Of a DNA stretch of 64,000 bases, positions 46,680 through 59,239 are shown in pieces. Numbering within the stretch: position 1 is the first letter of the stretch; each line of letters opens with the position of its first letter. Origin of the DNA: Bos javanicus. Taxonomy: Eukaryota > Chordata > Mammalia > Artiodactyla > Bovidae. The stretch lies in contig NC_083885.1 of assembly GCF_032452875.1 (NCBI RefSeq), positions 34,327,925 to 34,391,924 on the forward strand. Reading direction: 5' to 3'. The position numbers and the translations under genes were made by a program. The notes beneath the pieces were generated by a model that was not told the origin of the DNA, did not search any database, and saw nothing but the letters and a program-made list of their open reading frames with translations.

Positions 46680-49600
46680 GTGAGCTGCTGCCCATCCCTG
46701 GGCACCCCCAGGCCCCCTGTCCGATTGTCACCCAGGCGGCAGCAGGGAGGTGGTGGCTCTACCGTGGGTGGGACAGGGTGGTCAGGCTGCCTCATAGAGG
46801 TCCTGAGTGATCAGGAAGAGCCCAGAGGCACTCACCATAATGCCTCAGTGGCGTGGGAAGCCCAGCTGTCTGCCAAGGATGAGGCTGAAGGTCAAAGAGT
46901 GGGTGTAGGGCTTCTCCCCAGCCCCAGCCTTCGTGAGACCAACCTGCCTGTTCCTGCCCTTGAAGCACCAGCCTGACCCTTGAGGAGCACAAGGCTCCTG
47001 CCCAGAGCGTGCCCACCTCCCCCCAACAAGGAGCCCAGTACCACCCTCAACCTCTCCCACCCCAGGATGGAGCCAGTCAGGCCCAGGATGGCCAGCCTGC
47101 CCACCTCACAGAGCCCGACCCTTGCCCTCTACCCCTCCTGCTCCCCCACCCAAGGCGCCTCCTTCCTGCTCCCTCCCACCTCCGCATCTGCATGCACTCT
47201 TCCCTGTGCCTAGAATGCCATTCCCCACCACGTCCCCATCTGACAGAAGCCTGCTTGTCCTTCCAGACCTGGCACCAATGCCTCCTCCTTTTAGAGCCTC
47301 TCTGCCCCTCCTCATGCCCTCCTCCCAGGCAGGGGTGATCCCCACTCCAGGACTTCCTGAGCACTGCACCCACCCCCAGCAGTGCCTGACGCTGGGCAGC
47401 TGTAGCTCTCCTCGCACTAAGCTCACAGCCCAGCATGGGCCTAGCCCAGAGGGACCTGCTCCACAGCAGAGGAAGTCACTACCCCATCCCATTTTCCCAG
47501 CGAGAGCTGTGGTAGCCCATTTTAAAGACCAGGAGCTAGAGGGACTTGTTGAGTGGCTTGAATGTACCCGAGCCTGAGCCTGGGACTTAGAGCTCAGGAG
47601 AGAGGGCCAAGGGAATTTCCAAGATTGAGTGGAGAGGTCGACCTTGGCCTTGAGGAAAGAGAGAGGCCTCGGGCAGGCTAGTCTGCCCTGAGTGCGTGGT
47701 GGGGCCATGGGGCCAGTGTCACATGAGCAAGCCCCCAGCTCTGACTTCGGAGCAGGTGGGGTGAGTGCAGGCCACCGCCAGGCTGCATCTGGGCTCAGGC
47801 CTTTGCTGCCTGATGCTGACTCACTGCAGCCCCGTGGCCCCGTCGCCTTGGAGACCCTGCTGCGGGGCTCCCGCCTCCCTGCCCTCGCCTCTGTTCTCAG
47901 CTCTGGCTTTGGCATCTCGTTGGGGCCTCAGCAGGAGGCCTGGAGGTGCTGATGCCCCCATGCCATCCCCCAGCCTTCAGGGGGTACACCAGGGACTGCC
48001 AGGAGGCTTGAAAAGAAGCCAGGGGAGAGGGGACACAAGAGCCACCACGCTCCGACGAGCAGCAGCCTCCTGGCCATGGGGGACCCTCTGTCCTTCAGAC
48101 ACCCTCCCTGGCTCCGGTGACTCAGCCTCTCCAGGCTCTCTCCCATCACTCTGGTGGCTTCTTCTCAGACTTGCCGGTAGATTCCTGAGAAGAGGAATCT
48201 CAAGGTTCCTCAGAGCCCCACCCTGAGCCCTGGGTCCTCTCAGGAGGACCCACCCCTGCTCAATCTCAGGCACCCTCCAGCTCCGGGCCCCACCCATCCT
48301 CCTCACCCGATGCCCCAAGGCTCTTACATCTCAGAGGCACCTCGGACCCAGGGTCCACAGCAGCCTTCATCTCCACTTCTTACCAAGCAGCCTCAGGAAA
48401 GTCACTCAGCTCTGTGAGTCATCTATACAATGGGTACATGGGGACCTGCCCCAAAGTTATTGTCAGGTCTAAAATAGCACAGTGCCTGGTTTATGAGTAA
48501 GTGCCCAGTTCATGTTAACTATTTTCATTATCTCTCCCCCTTGAGATAACTAATGCTGCAGCCCCTACAGCTGCCAGCCGCTGGCCTGGTGCCCCCAAGG
48601 CCTTCTCCATGGAACAAGCACCACGATTGAACTGTAGCCTCTGCTCAGTGCCACGCAATGGCTCCCCGGTGCCCTCGGAGCAAAGTCAGTCCTCCCCTGC
48701 CTGCCCTCAGGGCCCTTCTGCAGGCTGGTCAGGTGCAGAGAGAGGCGCCAGTGAATGTTTGAGAATGAGTGAAGGAGTGAGTGAATGAAGGAATGAGTCA
48801 GAGAGACTAGGGAAGAAAGAAGGAAGGAAAGAAGGAAGAAGAGAAAGAGAAAGAAATTTGTTCTCTTTCCATAAGATGGAAAGGTCTTGAGTTTGAGCTT
48901 TAGGAGATGGATCTGGCCCTCTCTCACTTGCTGGAGGTTTAGAGCAAGTGACTTGACATCTCTGTTTCTTCATCTGCGAGAAGAAGGCACCCACTGTGTC
49001 CCTCTCTTAAATCCCTGTGAGGGTGAATAAGATCCTGAGGCTACTGCACAGTGACACTTATGGATGCAAGTTCCTCCTCCCCACTCTCTGGAGCCTGTGT
49101 AAGGTTGCTAACCTTGGACTGGGGCTGAATAATGAAAGAGGTATACCTTAACTTGGGTAAATAAGGGAAGAGAGAGATTTGGGTCTCCCTGGACTATCTG
49201 AGTGCATGCTGATGAGGGTAGAGGAGAAAGGAATTTGGGAAGTTCAGACTGGGGGAGTGGAGTTTCTTTCCAGCTATTCCTTGAGAGCTCTGCCCACCTG
49301 GATGTCTGGGGCTGACCTGAGTCATCACAGGACTGTGGTCTGGGCTAGGTGAATGCCTCAGGGTGGCCTCAGTTTCCCTAAGATGCTCAGCCTGTGGGGG
49401 GCCCAAGGAAAGTAACCACAGGGAGACAGAGGTGAAGAGCAGCGTCAGCTCTCAGGCCTGCCCACCAGGAAAGAGCCTCAGTTTTCCCGAGGTCCAGACA
49501 GCCCTGGCTGCCCCCTACCCCAGCACACAGTGGACGGGGCCCTGCCCGCCAACACTGGTGGGAATGGGACCCAGCACCGGAGCCCAGGGCCAGCCACTGC

Positions 49601-51223
49601 AGCTCTTCTGTTCTCACCCAGTCATTTCATGTTTTCCTCTCTCCTCAGCTTCTTCCCCAACTTCTTCCCCAAATTCTCATTCTTCAGCTGGTGACCTAAA
49701 AGGAAACAAATCTCATTTCAGCATCTTCTCAGCATGTTATTGGAGTCCTTTTTCCTAGGAGAAGCATAATGTGTGATCACTGTGGAAAACCTTTAAAATA
49801 CAGAAAACATAAAAAATTAAGGGTTCTGTTCCTGTCCTCCAAACAGAGCCACTGTTTGGAATATTTTCTTCTAAGAGCTTTCGTGATGTCTGTAGATAAT
49901 CCTGGGATTGTACCCACAGATGGAGTTTTGTATCCAGATTTTTCCACTCACCAATGTGTCAAGAATGGGAAAGAGAGTTTGGGGAATGCAAGGAGCAGTC
50001 TTTGGGGTTGTACAGACTATGCGTGAATTCCAGCTGCACACTGTACCAGCTACAGGACCCTGAGCTCCTGGCTATACAATGGGAAGGGCAACCCAACAGT
50101 GGTGTTGACCTCAAAGAAAGGTCGCAAGTCTCACCCAAAGCAGACAAGCCCCGCCCACTTCAGGCCCCACCCTCCGAGGGGAGGGGCCACCTGGGAGGCC
50201 AGGGCAGTCCGGAGACCTCATGTCTCAGCCATCTTTGTAGCTCCCACGGTCCTCCAGCCTCTGTCAGACCTGTTGGAAACTGGGAGGTGGAGAGCTTCTA
50301 GGGTTAGGAGCCAGGACATCCAGTCACCCTGTGGCCCTACCAGTAATTTGCTGTGTGGCCTCTGTCAAGTCACTGATCCTCTCTGAATCCCAGCTGTAGA
50401 ATGAGAAGACTACTCCGTCGGCATTCCCTAAGCAGTGTTACTAGGTCTAAGAAAATAAGATTCTGTTGGTAGATGCTGCACAAGCACAGTTAAATATGTT
50501 TCTCAGCTTCAGGACATTTCAAGAGTCTTTGATGTACTTGTGCGATAAAAACAACAACAGAAGACAGTGTCGTCTGTGAAGTCACCAGGATTCATCATAG
50601 AAGCCCCGTTTTCTCCCCGGGAAACCTAAAGGGCGGGAGACCTAACCTCAGAGACCTCTGCAGTCCTCATTCCCCGACACTTCCTCCCCGTTTGTCATGC
50701 CCCAGCCCTTCTCCACAGCTCAAAGCATCCTGTTCACACTACAGTCTTCTTTCTCATTTCCCCGCACCCCCACTGCCCTTGACCTGAGCTGTTCTGTTCC
50801 CTCTGCCAGGCTTGCCCCTCTTATCGTGGCTGATTTCTAGACAAGATTCAGTTCTGAGAGCCTTTCCTCCAGGAAGCCCTCCCTCACCTCCAGGCTGGGT
50901 CAGGCCCTTCTCTGCTCCCACAGCCCTAGTACGACACCTGTCAAAGCTCATGATGTGCTTGCTCACGACCTGGCTGTTCCCAGGACAGGCTGCTCAGCAC
51001 CCTGGGAGCCCCACCAGGCCCGAGCCAGCTCTGCTTCCTCTCTGTGACCACCCCCAACACACACTCAGCAGAGCACTGGCACTCATGTTCTGGGGCTCAC
51101 TGAGGGGATGAAGGCAGCTGTGCATGGTGAGGGAGGGGCAGGATAGTGACAGGACTGTGGCCGCAGGCAGACTCCCTGGCGCCAGCCTGAGACCCAGGCC
51201 GAATGTCCGTCCATTCCCTGCAG
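46680..51223. other. BEAN1 intron 3
   Basis: Holds L2-like ends (47140-47330, 50690-50960), a MIR-like stretch (48400-48530), a GAAG/GAAA purine tract at about 48806-48856 and another MIR at 50310-50410. A poorly identified older LINE-like block is at 49765-49960. No additional coding exon joins in frame. Confidence 0.5.
48806..48856. repeat. GAAG/GAAA purine-rich microsatellite
   Basis: Interrupted GAAGGAAA-type tract on the plus strand. Confidence 0.7.
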
Positions 51224-51374
51224 TGTCCGACGGGCACATATACGGCCGCCCGAGCCACAGGATGCGCTACGCCTGCAGCCCCGCCGAGGACTGGCCTCCG
51301 CCCTTGGACCTTAGCTCTGATGGGGACGTGGATGCCACGGTGCTCCAAGAGCTGTACCCAGACTCTCCACCCGG
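51224..51374 (+). CDS. BEAN1: BEAN1 coding exon 3
   Basis: Encodes residues 97-147 of the cytoplasmic tail, including the conserved acidic block EDWPPPLDLSSDGDVDATVL and the start of the first PY motif: Pro145-Pro146-Gly147 are here and Tyr148 is in the next exon. The acceptor is CCATTCCCTGCAG, ending at 51223. The donor is GTAAGG at 51375. Phase 2 at the 3' end (GG plus T gives Gly147). The PY motif is thus split by an intron. Confidence 0.94.
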
Positions 51375-52595
51375 GTAAGGAGGCCACGCAGGGGCGGCAG
51401 GAGGGCCTGAGAGGGCGGGGCTCCAGACAGGAAGCCCCGCCCCCACAGGGACTGGCAACACCCCAGATGGTACAAAGGCAGAACACATCTGCTCAGTGGG
51501 CGCGGCCATCTCCTCACCCTCCTGACCAAGTGAGGTGGGGCGTGACTCAGCAGATGTCACCGAGACACACTCCAAAAGGTGAAAAGAAGAAAAGTTCAGT
51601 TGCTTCAGGATGGGTGAGGAGCGAGGTGGAGGGTCCAGGCCCGAGCCCCTTGGTTGTTGTTCAGCTGCCCAGTCCTGTCCGATTCTTTGCGACCCCATGG
51701 ACTACATCACACCCTGCAGCACACCGAGCTTCCCTGACCTTCACTATCTCCCAGAGTTGGCTGAAATTCATGTGCACTGCACTGGTGATCCATCCAGCCA
51801 TCTCATCCTCTGTCACCCTTAGTATGAGCCCCTGAAGTCCAGATCACACCCACTGGGACAGGTGTCACTGTCTCCAGTTGCACTCATGCCCACCAGGTGG
51901 CCCTGTCTTGGGGGGATTCTCTTCTGGGTCCTGTCCTGGCAGCCACTCTCAGGCACCTTACCCACCACTTAGGACCTGGAAAGAGAAGTCAGGACACCAG
52001 CACTTCCCATCCAGGGGACCCCCTTGCACCCTGCACACAGCCCCATCCTCCCCATCACCTTTTTACTCTTTACCACCACCCCCTCCCCAGGGTCACTGGG
52101 AGGGATGGACTTTCCCGGAGGATGGGTGATTTTCTGCCCTGTAGCTTCAGGTTCAGAGGGGCCCCCAGGAAGTCCTCCCTAACCCTTGAAGGAGCACTTT
52201 GGGGTGACCTGAGACCAAGGAGTGTCTGGCTGCCCCCACCAGTGCTCCCCACACTGGGACCCCCACCTGGAGATGCTAAGGCAGTAGCGGCTGCTGTTCT
52301 AAGAGATCTGGGACCCAGCATTCGGTGACTTGGTCACTTGTGTTCACAGGGACACCCAGGCTGAGTCAGGGCCAGAATCCAGGTCTCAGTGTGCTTGGTG
52401 CCCCTCCCCAGGGAGTGGAGGGGTCTCACTGGAGTCAGTGGGACTAAGGCCTGGCCTGCTCCACTCCAGGGCAGCCTGTCACTGTGGCTAGGCCTCTAGC
52501 CCTGGGCAGGTGGGGCGGGGGAGGAGGGGGGGCGGCCCGCTACCTGCCACTGAGGCCAGCTCACACAGGGCCTGAGGGAGCTTCTTCTCTTGCAG
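51375..52595. other. BEAN1 intron 4
   Basis: 1.2 kb. Contains a reverse BovB 3' fragment at about 51653-51822 (GTCCTGTCCGATTCTTTGCG). The rest is GC-rich unique sequence, with a G-rich stretch at 52509-52535 near the acceptor. Confidence 0.6.
51653..51822 (-). mobile_element. BovB 3' end fragment
   Basis: A reverse-oriented BovB tail starting from GTTGTTCAGCTGCCCAGTC and running into the CATCCAGCCATCTCATCCTC part. It is 5'-truncated. Confidence 0.75.
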
Positions 52596-52923
52596 TTACG
52601 AGGAGTGTGTGGGACCGGGCGCCACTCAGCTGTACATCCCTACGGATGCCCCGCCCCCCTACTCACTGACCGACTCCTGCCCCGAGCTGGATGTGGGCAA
52701 TGGCCACAGCCCTGGCCGACACCAGCAGGCGCAGAGGCCGCAGGGCCAGAGTGGCCTCCGCACTGTCTCCATGGACACCCTGCCCCCTTATGAGGCTGTG
52801 TGTGGGGCCAGCCCTCCATCAGGCCGGCTGCCACTGCCTGGACCGCAACCAGGCCCGCAGAGTTCCCAGGGCCCGCCCACCCCAACCCAGGCCCCGGCCT
52901 TGGGCCCAGAGCAGATCATGTGA
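52596..52923 (+). CDS. BEAN1: BEAN1 terminal coding exon (PY motifs, stop codon)
   Basis: Encodes residues 147-255 and the stop TGA at 52921-52923. It completes PPGY (145-148) and carries PPPY (166-169) and an LPPY element (209-212, in MDTLPPYEAV). These are WW-domain ligands for NEDD4-type ubiquitin ligases. The remainder is Pro/Gly/Gln-rich and probably disordered. The acceptor is TTCTTCTCTTGCAG, ending at 52595. The C-terminus GPEQIM resembles the known BEAN1 end. Confidence 0.95.
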
Positions 52924-52993
52924 GCGACCTGGTGGTCAGGTCCTGCTGGCCCCTCAGGGCTGAATCACATCTTTCAGGCACACAGAGGCGTGT

Positions 52994-53015
52994 ACACACA
53001 CACACACACACACAC
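52994..53015 (+). repeat. (AC)11 microsatellite in BEAN1 3'UTR
   Basis: Eleven uninterrupted AC units 71 bases after the stop codon, followed by an imperfect CACA-rich stretch to about 53145. Confidence 0.9.
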
Positions 53016-54339
53016 GGATGCTCACATGGCACCCCCACATGCACACATATACACACAACTTGGACAGACACACACTGACACACCCATGTGCACACATACA
53101 TCCAGACATGTCCCTCACGTGTACAGGCGTGCACACCCACACACAGGCCTCCCCCCCCGCCACCAGATACACAATCCCACCTGCGAAGGTTTCATTGCAG
53201 ACGAAGCTCTCCTGACCTCCAGTCTCCTCCCCAGCCTGCCAGTGATACCCCTGGAGCCAGTGCTAGGAGAAAGAAGGCAGAGAAGGGGCTGGGGTTCACT
53301 CTGCCCTCTCCCCAGGCTGTCTGCCCTGCCCTCACTGGAAAGCCTGGACCCCAACGCTGACTCTGCCCCCCAGAAGCTGCTCAGCCACCCCAGGTCAGCT
53401 TCCTGCCCAAACTCACCCCCAACCCCCAGGAGGCAGCTGGTCCTCCCAGTTGGTGGGACAGGCCTCAGTGAGGCTCAGCTCCACGCTGTCTCTATGTCCC
53501 CACCCCAGGGCAGAAGAGCCACAACACCTGCCACTTATAGAGTGAGGGACACGGGACTGGGGGCCCAGGCACAACCTGGAAACCCTTGCCACACCCTGCC
53601 CCATCCCTAGCCCAGCACCCTCCGTCTGGTGGTGGTAGCGGAGTTATCTCCAAAGCCCCCACTCCAAGCCCCAAGTGATGGACAGGGCCCTCAGCGGGCG
53701 TGCGGTGGTGGTGGTGGGGTGGTGGTTAGTGGGTCACGGCGGTGCCCATGCCCATTCAACCACTGCCTGGGACTGAGGGGCTTCAAAGAAGATGGGGTGG
53801 GGCCTTGCTGGGGACAGGCGCTGAGGCAGAGGAGCAGCCCCTCACTAGGGGCATGCCCTGCCGGCCATTCATGGCCTAAGCTCGAGTGGGCTGGAGACGG
53901 ACCCCAGGAGCAGTGCTGGCGCTCTAGGTGGGGGCTCAGGGTTGGGAGTTGGGAGCCAGCACCTTCTGGTCTGCCCTCCATGGTGCTGGCGCAAATGAAA
54001 TCAAGGGGATGTGGGCCCTACTGTGCCACCTCGAGAGGACCAGTGGTTGCATCTCAGCCTTGCTGCTGGGGCTACCGCAGAAAGGAGTACATGGGCCTCG
54101 TTGTAAACAGACTTAGACCTTGGCCCCTGAATCCCAGCAATTTCCATCAGAGACCACGCAGGTAACAGAGCTGATGCCTGCAGACCCAGCCTGCACGAGG
54201 GTGGCAGCCCAGCGCCCATAAAGAGCATCCCCACCAGCATCACCAGCGGCAGTCCTCCAACCCACCCCGCCTCCCTCCCCACCCTCTCCTTAAACTGCAG
54301 CACCCCCAACCAGCCTCTCCCCTACATTTCCATTCCTCC

Positions 54340-54345
54340 AATAAA
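54340..54345 (+). terminator. BEAN1: Proximal polyadenylation signal, BEAN1
   Basis: AATAAA in CTCCAATAAAGGGC, about 1.4 kb after the stop. Could give a shorter 3'UTR. Confidence 0.5.
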
Positions 54346-54793
54346 GGGCTAAGACAATTTAGTAATCCCTTTCTTAAGAAGAGAGGTGGCGAGGAAGGCA
54401 ATCGTGAATCTTATTTTCTGTAGAAATAGCATTTCTTCTGGTGCAGAACTGAAAGGAATCCACCCAGAGGTTCTGTAGCATCCTGGCGCCCCTGACTCTG
54501 CCCGGGGAAGGGACCTTGTTTACACGCAGTTCTGTCCACCTTTGTGGTGTACTGTTTTCTAGGCAAAAAAATAATCTCTTGTCTGTTGTACTGTATAGCT
54601 TTTAAAATGCACTCCAGGGCTGAGGTTCTTTTAAGAAACACATCTTGCTTCTGCAACCCTAGAGAGTGCCGGTGTTGGGGGGGAGATAAAAACCCCCACA
54701 TGCTCATCAGTGTTGAAGGGATGGAGCCAAGCAGCTTTTCTTGTCCCTGGATTAAGCGCTAAATAAGCAACAATGTATCTTTTCTGTGTTCAA

Positions 54794-54811
54794 AATAAAT
54801 ATATCAATAAA
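54794..54811 (+). terminator. BEAN1: Distal tandem polyadenylation signals, BEAN1
   Basis: Two AATAAA hexamers (54794-54799 and 54806-54811) are followed by a GT-containing stretch ATGTTGTAAG. Cleavage is expected around 54820-54830. Confidence 0.7.
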
Positions 54812-54830
54812 AAATGTTGTAAGAAGTAAC

Positions 54831-56092
54831 CTGAATAAGGAGCCCATGGTGGGGTTGGCACCATCTGACACTTGTAAGGAAAGGGTTAAATCAGCAAACT
54901 GAAAATATGTTACTTTTCTCAAAGTCAGCAGTCACTGAAACCTTGTTATTCTTCTAGGACAGGGACATTTTGGGTAGTCAGTGATTTACACCAGTTACTT
55001 TGTTGTTGTTGTTTAGTTGGTTAAGTTGTATCTGACTCTTGGCCACCGGAGGACCAGCAGCCTGCCAAGCCCCTCTGTCCATGGGATTTTCCAGAAAGGA
55101 ATCCTGGAGTGGGTTGCCATGTCCTCCTCCAGGGGATCTTCCCTGAACCAAGGATTGAATCCACATTTCCTGCTTAGCAAGTAGATTCTTAGTGGATTCT
55201 TTAGCCACCTGGGAAGCCGTAATTTTTTTTTAAACCTCTCTAAAACATGGCATCGATTCTCCAAGACTTGGCCAGTGTAACTGCCACCAAGACAAGCCAT
55301 AAATTTGCAGGACTTGACTCCAGGAACACCAGAAGACTGGCATTTCACTCCACACTCGGACAGCTTTGACTATCAGGAAGCAGTGGGGAAGGTGTGGGGG
55401 AGGAAATCAGGCTGAAATGACTGAAGTAAGTCATTTTCTCCCCCTCTGCAGAAATTCTTTTGTCTCTGCTTTCTATAAGACTTTGGCTTTGGTTGTTGAT
55501 CCCTTGTCTGATAGGTACCCTTTCTCTGTCAATCTTCCCTCCTACTGGAATTCAGGTAGAGTCCATGAGCATAGTCCTAAACCCCTAAGTGCCCTGAAAG
55601 TGGGGTGTGATCCTGAAGGACGGTACAGCCCTGTTCTGGGTCCCACTGCAAGCCCACACTGCCACCTGCTGGCTGCCTTCCACCACTGTTCAAAGCCAGT
55701 GAGCCCCTGAAAGACGCAAATTCCCTTCTCCCAGTTTCTAACCCACTGCCTGCAGACACTCATAGTTGTAACGGAACTTGTTTTGGTCCTGGTCTTGTCC
55801 TCCACCCTCGGGATGTTCCGTGAGGTTTAAACCGTTCAAGCATTCCATGTACAGGAATCATTCCTGCCGCCCCCCTCCCCACCCCAACCCCGCAGCACCT
55901 CTCTAGGCACAGCCAGATAGCTCAGCACCTCTCATGGTATACAAAATAACCACTCCCCTGTCCTAAACACCACGGTGCACAGCTCAGGTGCCACCTCTGT
56001 ACTCTGAGGCCCCTTCTGGGAACGAATATGGCAGCCTTCATGGTGGTGCTGCCCAGCTCACCTGGTACCCATGGCAATTCCAACTGGAACGA
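54831..56092. other. Intergenic between BEAN1 and the SPATA2-like gene
   Basis: Holds one Bov-tA (55003-55218). The rest is unassigned. No coding signal. Confidence 0.5.
55003..55218 (-). mobile_element. Bov-tA SINE
   Basis: A reverse-oriented element beginning with a TTGTTGTTGTT tail and ending TAGCCACCTGGGAAGCC. Confidence 0.8.
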
Positions 56093-56104
56093 CCCCACAC
56101 CCAT

Positions 56105-56386
56105 GCTGCTGCTGCTGCTGCTGCTAAGTCGCTTCAGTCGTGTCCAACTCTGTGCGACCCCATAGACAGCAGCCCACCAGGCTCCCCCATCTCTGGGATT
56201 CTCCAGGCAAAAACACTGGAGTGGGTTGCCATTTTCTTCTCCAATGCATGAAAGTGAAAAGTGAAAGTGAAGTCACTCAGTCGTGTCCGACTCTTAGCGA
56301 CCCCATGGACTGCAGCCTACCAGGCTCCTCCGTCCATGGGATTTTCCAGGCAAGAGTACTGGAGTGGGGTGCCATTGCCTTCTCCG
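56105..56386 (-). mobile_element. Bov-A2 SINE with CTG tail
   Basis: A reverse dimer with a six-unit CTG run, flanked by a perfect 12-base duplication CCCCACACCCAT at 56093-56104 and 56387-56398. Confidence 0.9.
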
Positions 56387-56398
56387 CCCCACACCCAT

Positions 56399-59239
56399 AC
56401 CCTGTTCCAAAAGCAAACAAACTCAGGATCCCACAGCCCCCCCAGGGGCTATCAAGCTCAGTGTTCTCCACCTCCTCCATTCGCAACATGTCTTGTGTCC
56501 ACTCTGACACACTATGGCGTGTTCACCTATGACGCCACATCCAAGTTCCTCACACTCCTAGGAGACTGGATGCCTCTCTCTGCCAGGGGGCCCTGAGGGG
56601 TTGGGCCCACATGAGCACTGGGCAGTGGGGCTCATCCAGGCCCCAAGAAGATGGGAAGTGAAGCTAAATTCCCAGGACGGTGGGACGGGAGGAGGGGCAG
56701 GACCAGCCCTGGGACAGGATGGGGGTGCAAGAGGTTGATGAGGAAGGTGACCCCAGGAACAGCACCAGGGAGTGGAAAGTGAAACTGGGAAGGGTGGAAA
56801 GTGCAGGCAGGGTGTTGTCGAGCTGGTCTCCGCTGTGGGCAACTGCGCTCCGTCCCCCTGGCAACTCCGAGAGCCAGAGTGGAGCTTGCCTCAGGGTTAG
56901 TCAGCCAATGGGGAGGGAGGTGGATTAATCACACACGGCTCTCAGATTCTCAAGGATCATTGTCTGAGGCTGCCCTTCAGCCAAGCTGCTCCACCTTGCG
57001 CAGCTGAGCAGCTCCTCTGGCCCAGGTCTTCAGACTGGAGACCTTCAGCTGGGGCCATCATCCTGGTCTGCGTGGGCTGCCACCGGGCCATCAAGCATGG
57101 GCACAGTGCCCTCCACGTCCTCCAGATGGGCATACGGGAGCAGCAGGAATCCCTTGAGAGAGGGAGGAACAGGGCGGATACCAAGCACGGTCGACCACAG
57201 TGGCCCCTTGGGACACCCGCTAGCTTGCACCAGCCAAGCCCACCCATGTATGCATACACAGGGGTCTCTCATATCAACTTCCTAGAGATTCTCAGGCACA
57301 CATTTGTGTGCAGCATCACTCAGTTCACACTACCTGCAGCACACACAGCTCACACACACACACTGTGCCCCTCACACTCAGAGCTCACACACCCAGAGGT
57401 CCCACCCCCAGGCCACCCACACTCACGCTCAGGTATCACCATCAGTGTCCCCCAAAGACTGACCAGGCTGGGGACACAAGCGGTGGAAGGACCCACAGCG
57501 TCATCACCCGAGAGAGCGAATGCCCCATCCAGGGTTTGGCTCTGCTGACCTCACAGGGCTCCTCCCCAAGCCCAGGTGAGCTCTCGATTGGGACCAATTG
57601 CCTGGGGCAGGCCTGGTGTTTCTGGGCTGGGGGGCTGAGCACAGGGGTTGCAGCCCACCTGTGCCTGTTCAGCATCTCTTCAAGGACTCCCAGGTCTGCA
57701 GGCCTCAGGCCCTGAGGTCACAGCCTCAGCCAGACCACAACAAAGCATCCATCCAGCCTGCCTCCTGGGACCTTTGAGCCAGTCCCTGTCCTTTCGGTCT
57801 CAGGGCCCACGCCCCACCAGCCTACCCTAAGTCAGAGCAGAATGTCAAACCTCCACTAGCACTCTCCCACCCATGCTGACCTACGTCTCCTACCCAGAAG
57901 GATGATCAGATGTGACCTGGGCCAGTTACCTAATCTCGCCGAGGTTCAGGATCGGTGAACTAATGTGTGTCGGAGACTAGCATCCCCACCAGTGGACCTC
58001 AGATGATGGATTCAGACCAGCCGAGAGACCCATTCCCAAGTACCCTCCCATTGGGAAGTAAGTTCCTAATGGGAGGGGTAGGAATGCTCTGGCCACTGAG
58101 CTCAGAAAAGGTGGCAGGAGAGCTGGGGGCTGGGAGCAACAAGACCCTGGGTGCGGGCAGCCCAGGTCTGAGGCTGCTCTGAGGCCAAGCACCCAGCAGA
58201 TCAGATGCCCTTCCTGGTTACTGGAGGGGCAGGAGGCCAGCAGAGCCTCCCAGAAAGCCAACAATGGTCAAGAACCAGCTTTTCCTCAGCTGTGTGACTA
58301 CCAGGTCACAGCCAGTTCATGTAGAGCCACCACACCTTCCAACAGGCTCTCCAGACAGCGAGCCACTGAGGCCAGGCTCCCATCTGCCTCGGAAGCTACA
58401 ACCCTCCCCGTCCCTGCCCCAGGCCAGTGTGGAAGGACATGGGCCTCTGGCAGTACTACCCCAAGCACCAGGAGAGAGCCTTGAAAGGACCCAGGGCCTG
58501 AGAAGTCAGGGAACAGCACACAGGTTGCCCCTCCTGGGAACTCACACCCCTTAGGAAAGGTCCTGATGCCAAGAAGCCAGGGGATCTTATTTAGTCCAGC
58601 AGTTCCCAAATGCATTTGGCCACAGGAAATTTTCACTCATGGGAGATAGATTAAGAGCACCCAGACAAGTGCTCTTCCGTGGAGCACACTTTGAGAAATG
58701 CAGACCCATGTGGAAGGAAGGAGTGAGTCACCGAGCGACTGAATGAATGAGTGAATCATCACTGAATTAAGAAGTAGGTGAATGGAAGAAAGGAAGGAAG
58801 GGAGGGAAAAAGGGGGAGGGAAGGAGGGAGGGGAGGGAAGGAGAGAAGGGATGAACGCTAGATGAGAGTGCATAGGTGACTGGTCCATCTCAACCCCCTC
58901 AAAAACCTGTGCCTGATTCAACCTCTGGGTCTAAGTAGTTTCTGTGGGAGGTGATCCCAGGAAGCACAGTGAAGGAACCGGGAACTAAGACAAGGGAGGG
59001 AGCTGAATCAACAGGGACGAACTTATGAGGAGGTTGTTGCTGTAGACAACTGGGGTGGTCCCACGGGGGACCCTCTCAGAGACAGGGTAGAACATACCTC
59101 AGAACCATCCCACCCATGGGATGCACCCACAAAGCCTCCTTGCTTGGCTGCAGCCCTGGCCAGCTCCAGGATGAGGAGTACCGACAGATGGCACAAGGCC
59201 CTGCTTTCTCTTTTGCTAACACAACTTCCTCCTGGGCTT
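56399..59239. other. Intergenic, upstream of the SPATA2-like gene
   Basis: Unique and old sequence. There is an imperfect CACA-rich tract at 57330-57370 and a GGAA/GGGA purine microsatellite at 58784-58850. About 58680-58770 carries GAATGAATGAGTGAATC units. No exon could be supported although several 80-160 codon frames are open. Confidence 0.45.
58784..58850. repeat. GGAA/GGGA purine microsatellite
   Basis: Interrupted AAGGAAGG and GGAGGGA-type tract. Confidence 0.72.

Larger units (their letters stand above)
16210..54830 (+). other. BEAN1: BEAN1 gene span
   Basis: Proposed transcription unit from the CpG island to the last polyadenylation signals. It contains a non-coding first exon ending at about 16395, a start-codon exon at 24967-25073, coding exons at 46416-46679 and 51224-51374, and a terminal exon from 52596. 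Every inferred junction keeps the frame: phase 1 between the first and second coding exons, phase 1 between the second and third, phase 2 between the third and fourth. All introns begin GT and end AG. The first-exon limits are inferred; the coding exons are well supported. Confidence 0.85.
52924..54830 (+). other. BEAN1: BEAN1 3'UTR
   Basis: About 1.9 kb from the stop codon to the last polyadenylation signals. It includes an (AC)n microsatellite near the stop, GC-rich sequence to about 54.3 kb, and a low-GC distal part (54360-54820) of the kind usually conserved in 3'UTRs. No large transposon lies within it, unlike the flanks. Confidence 0.75.

Noticed and set aside
46373..46810. Continuous frame extending the BEAN1 exon on both sides
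   Set aside because: The parts before 46416 and after 46679 are intronic read-through; consensus splice sites and phase matching with neighbouring exons define the exon.
47106..47915. 269-codon minus-strand open frame in BEAN1 intron 3
   Set aside because: No domain or splice context recognised; GC-rich intronic DNA overlapping an L2-like repeat.
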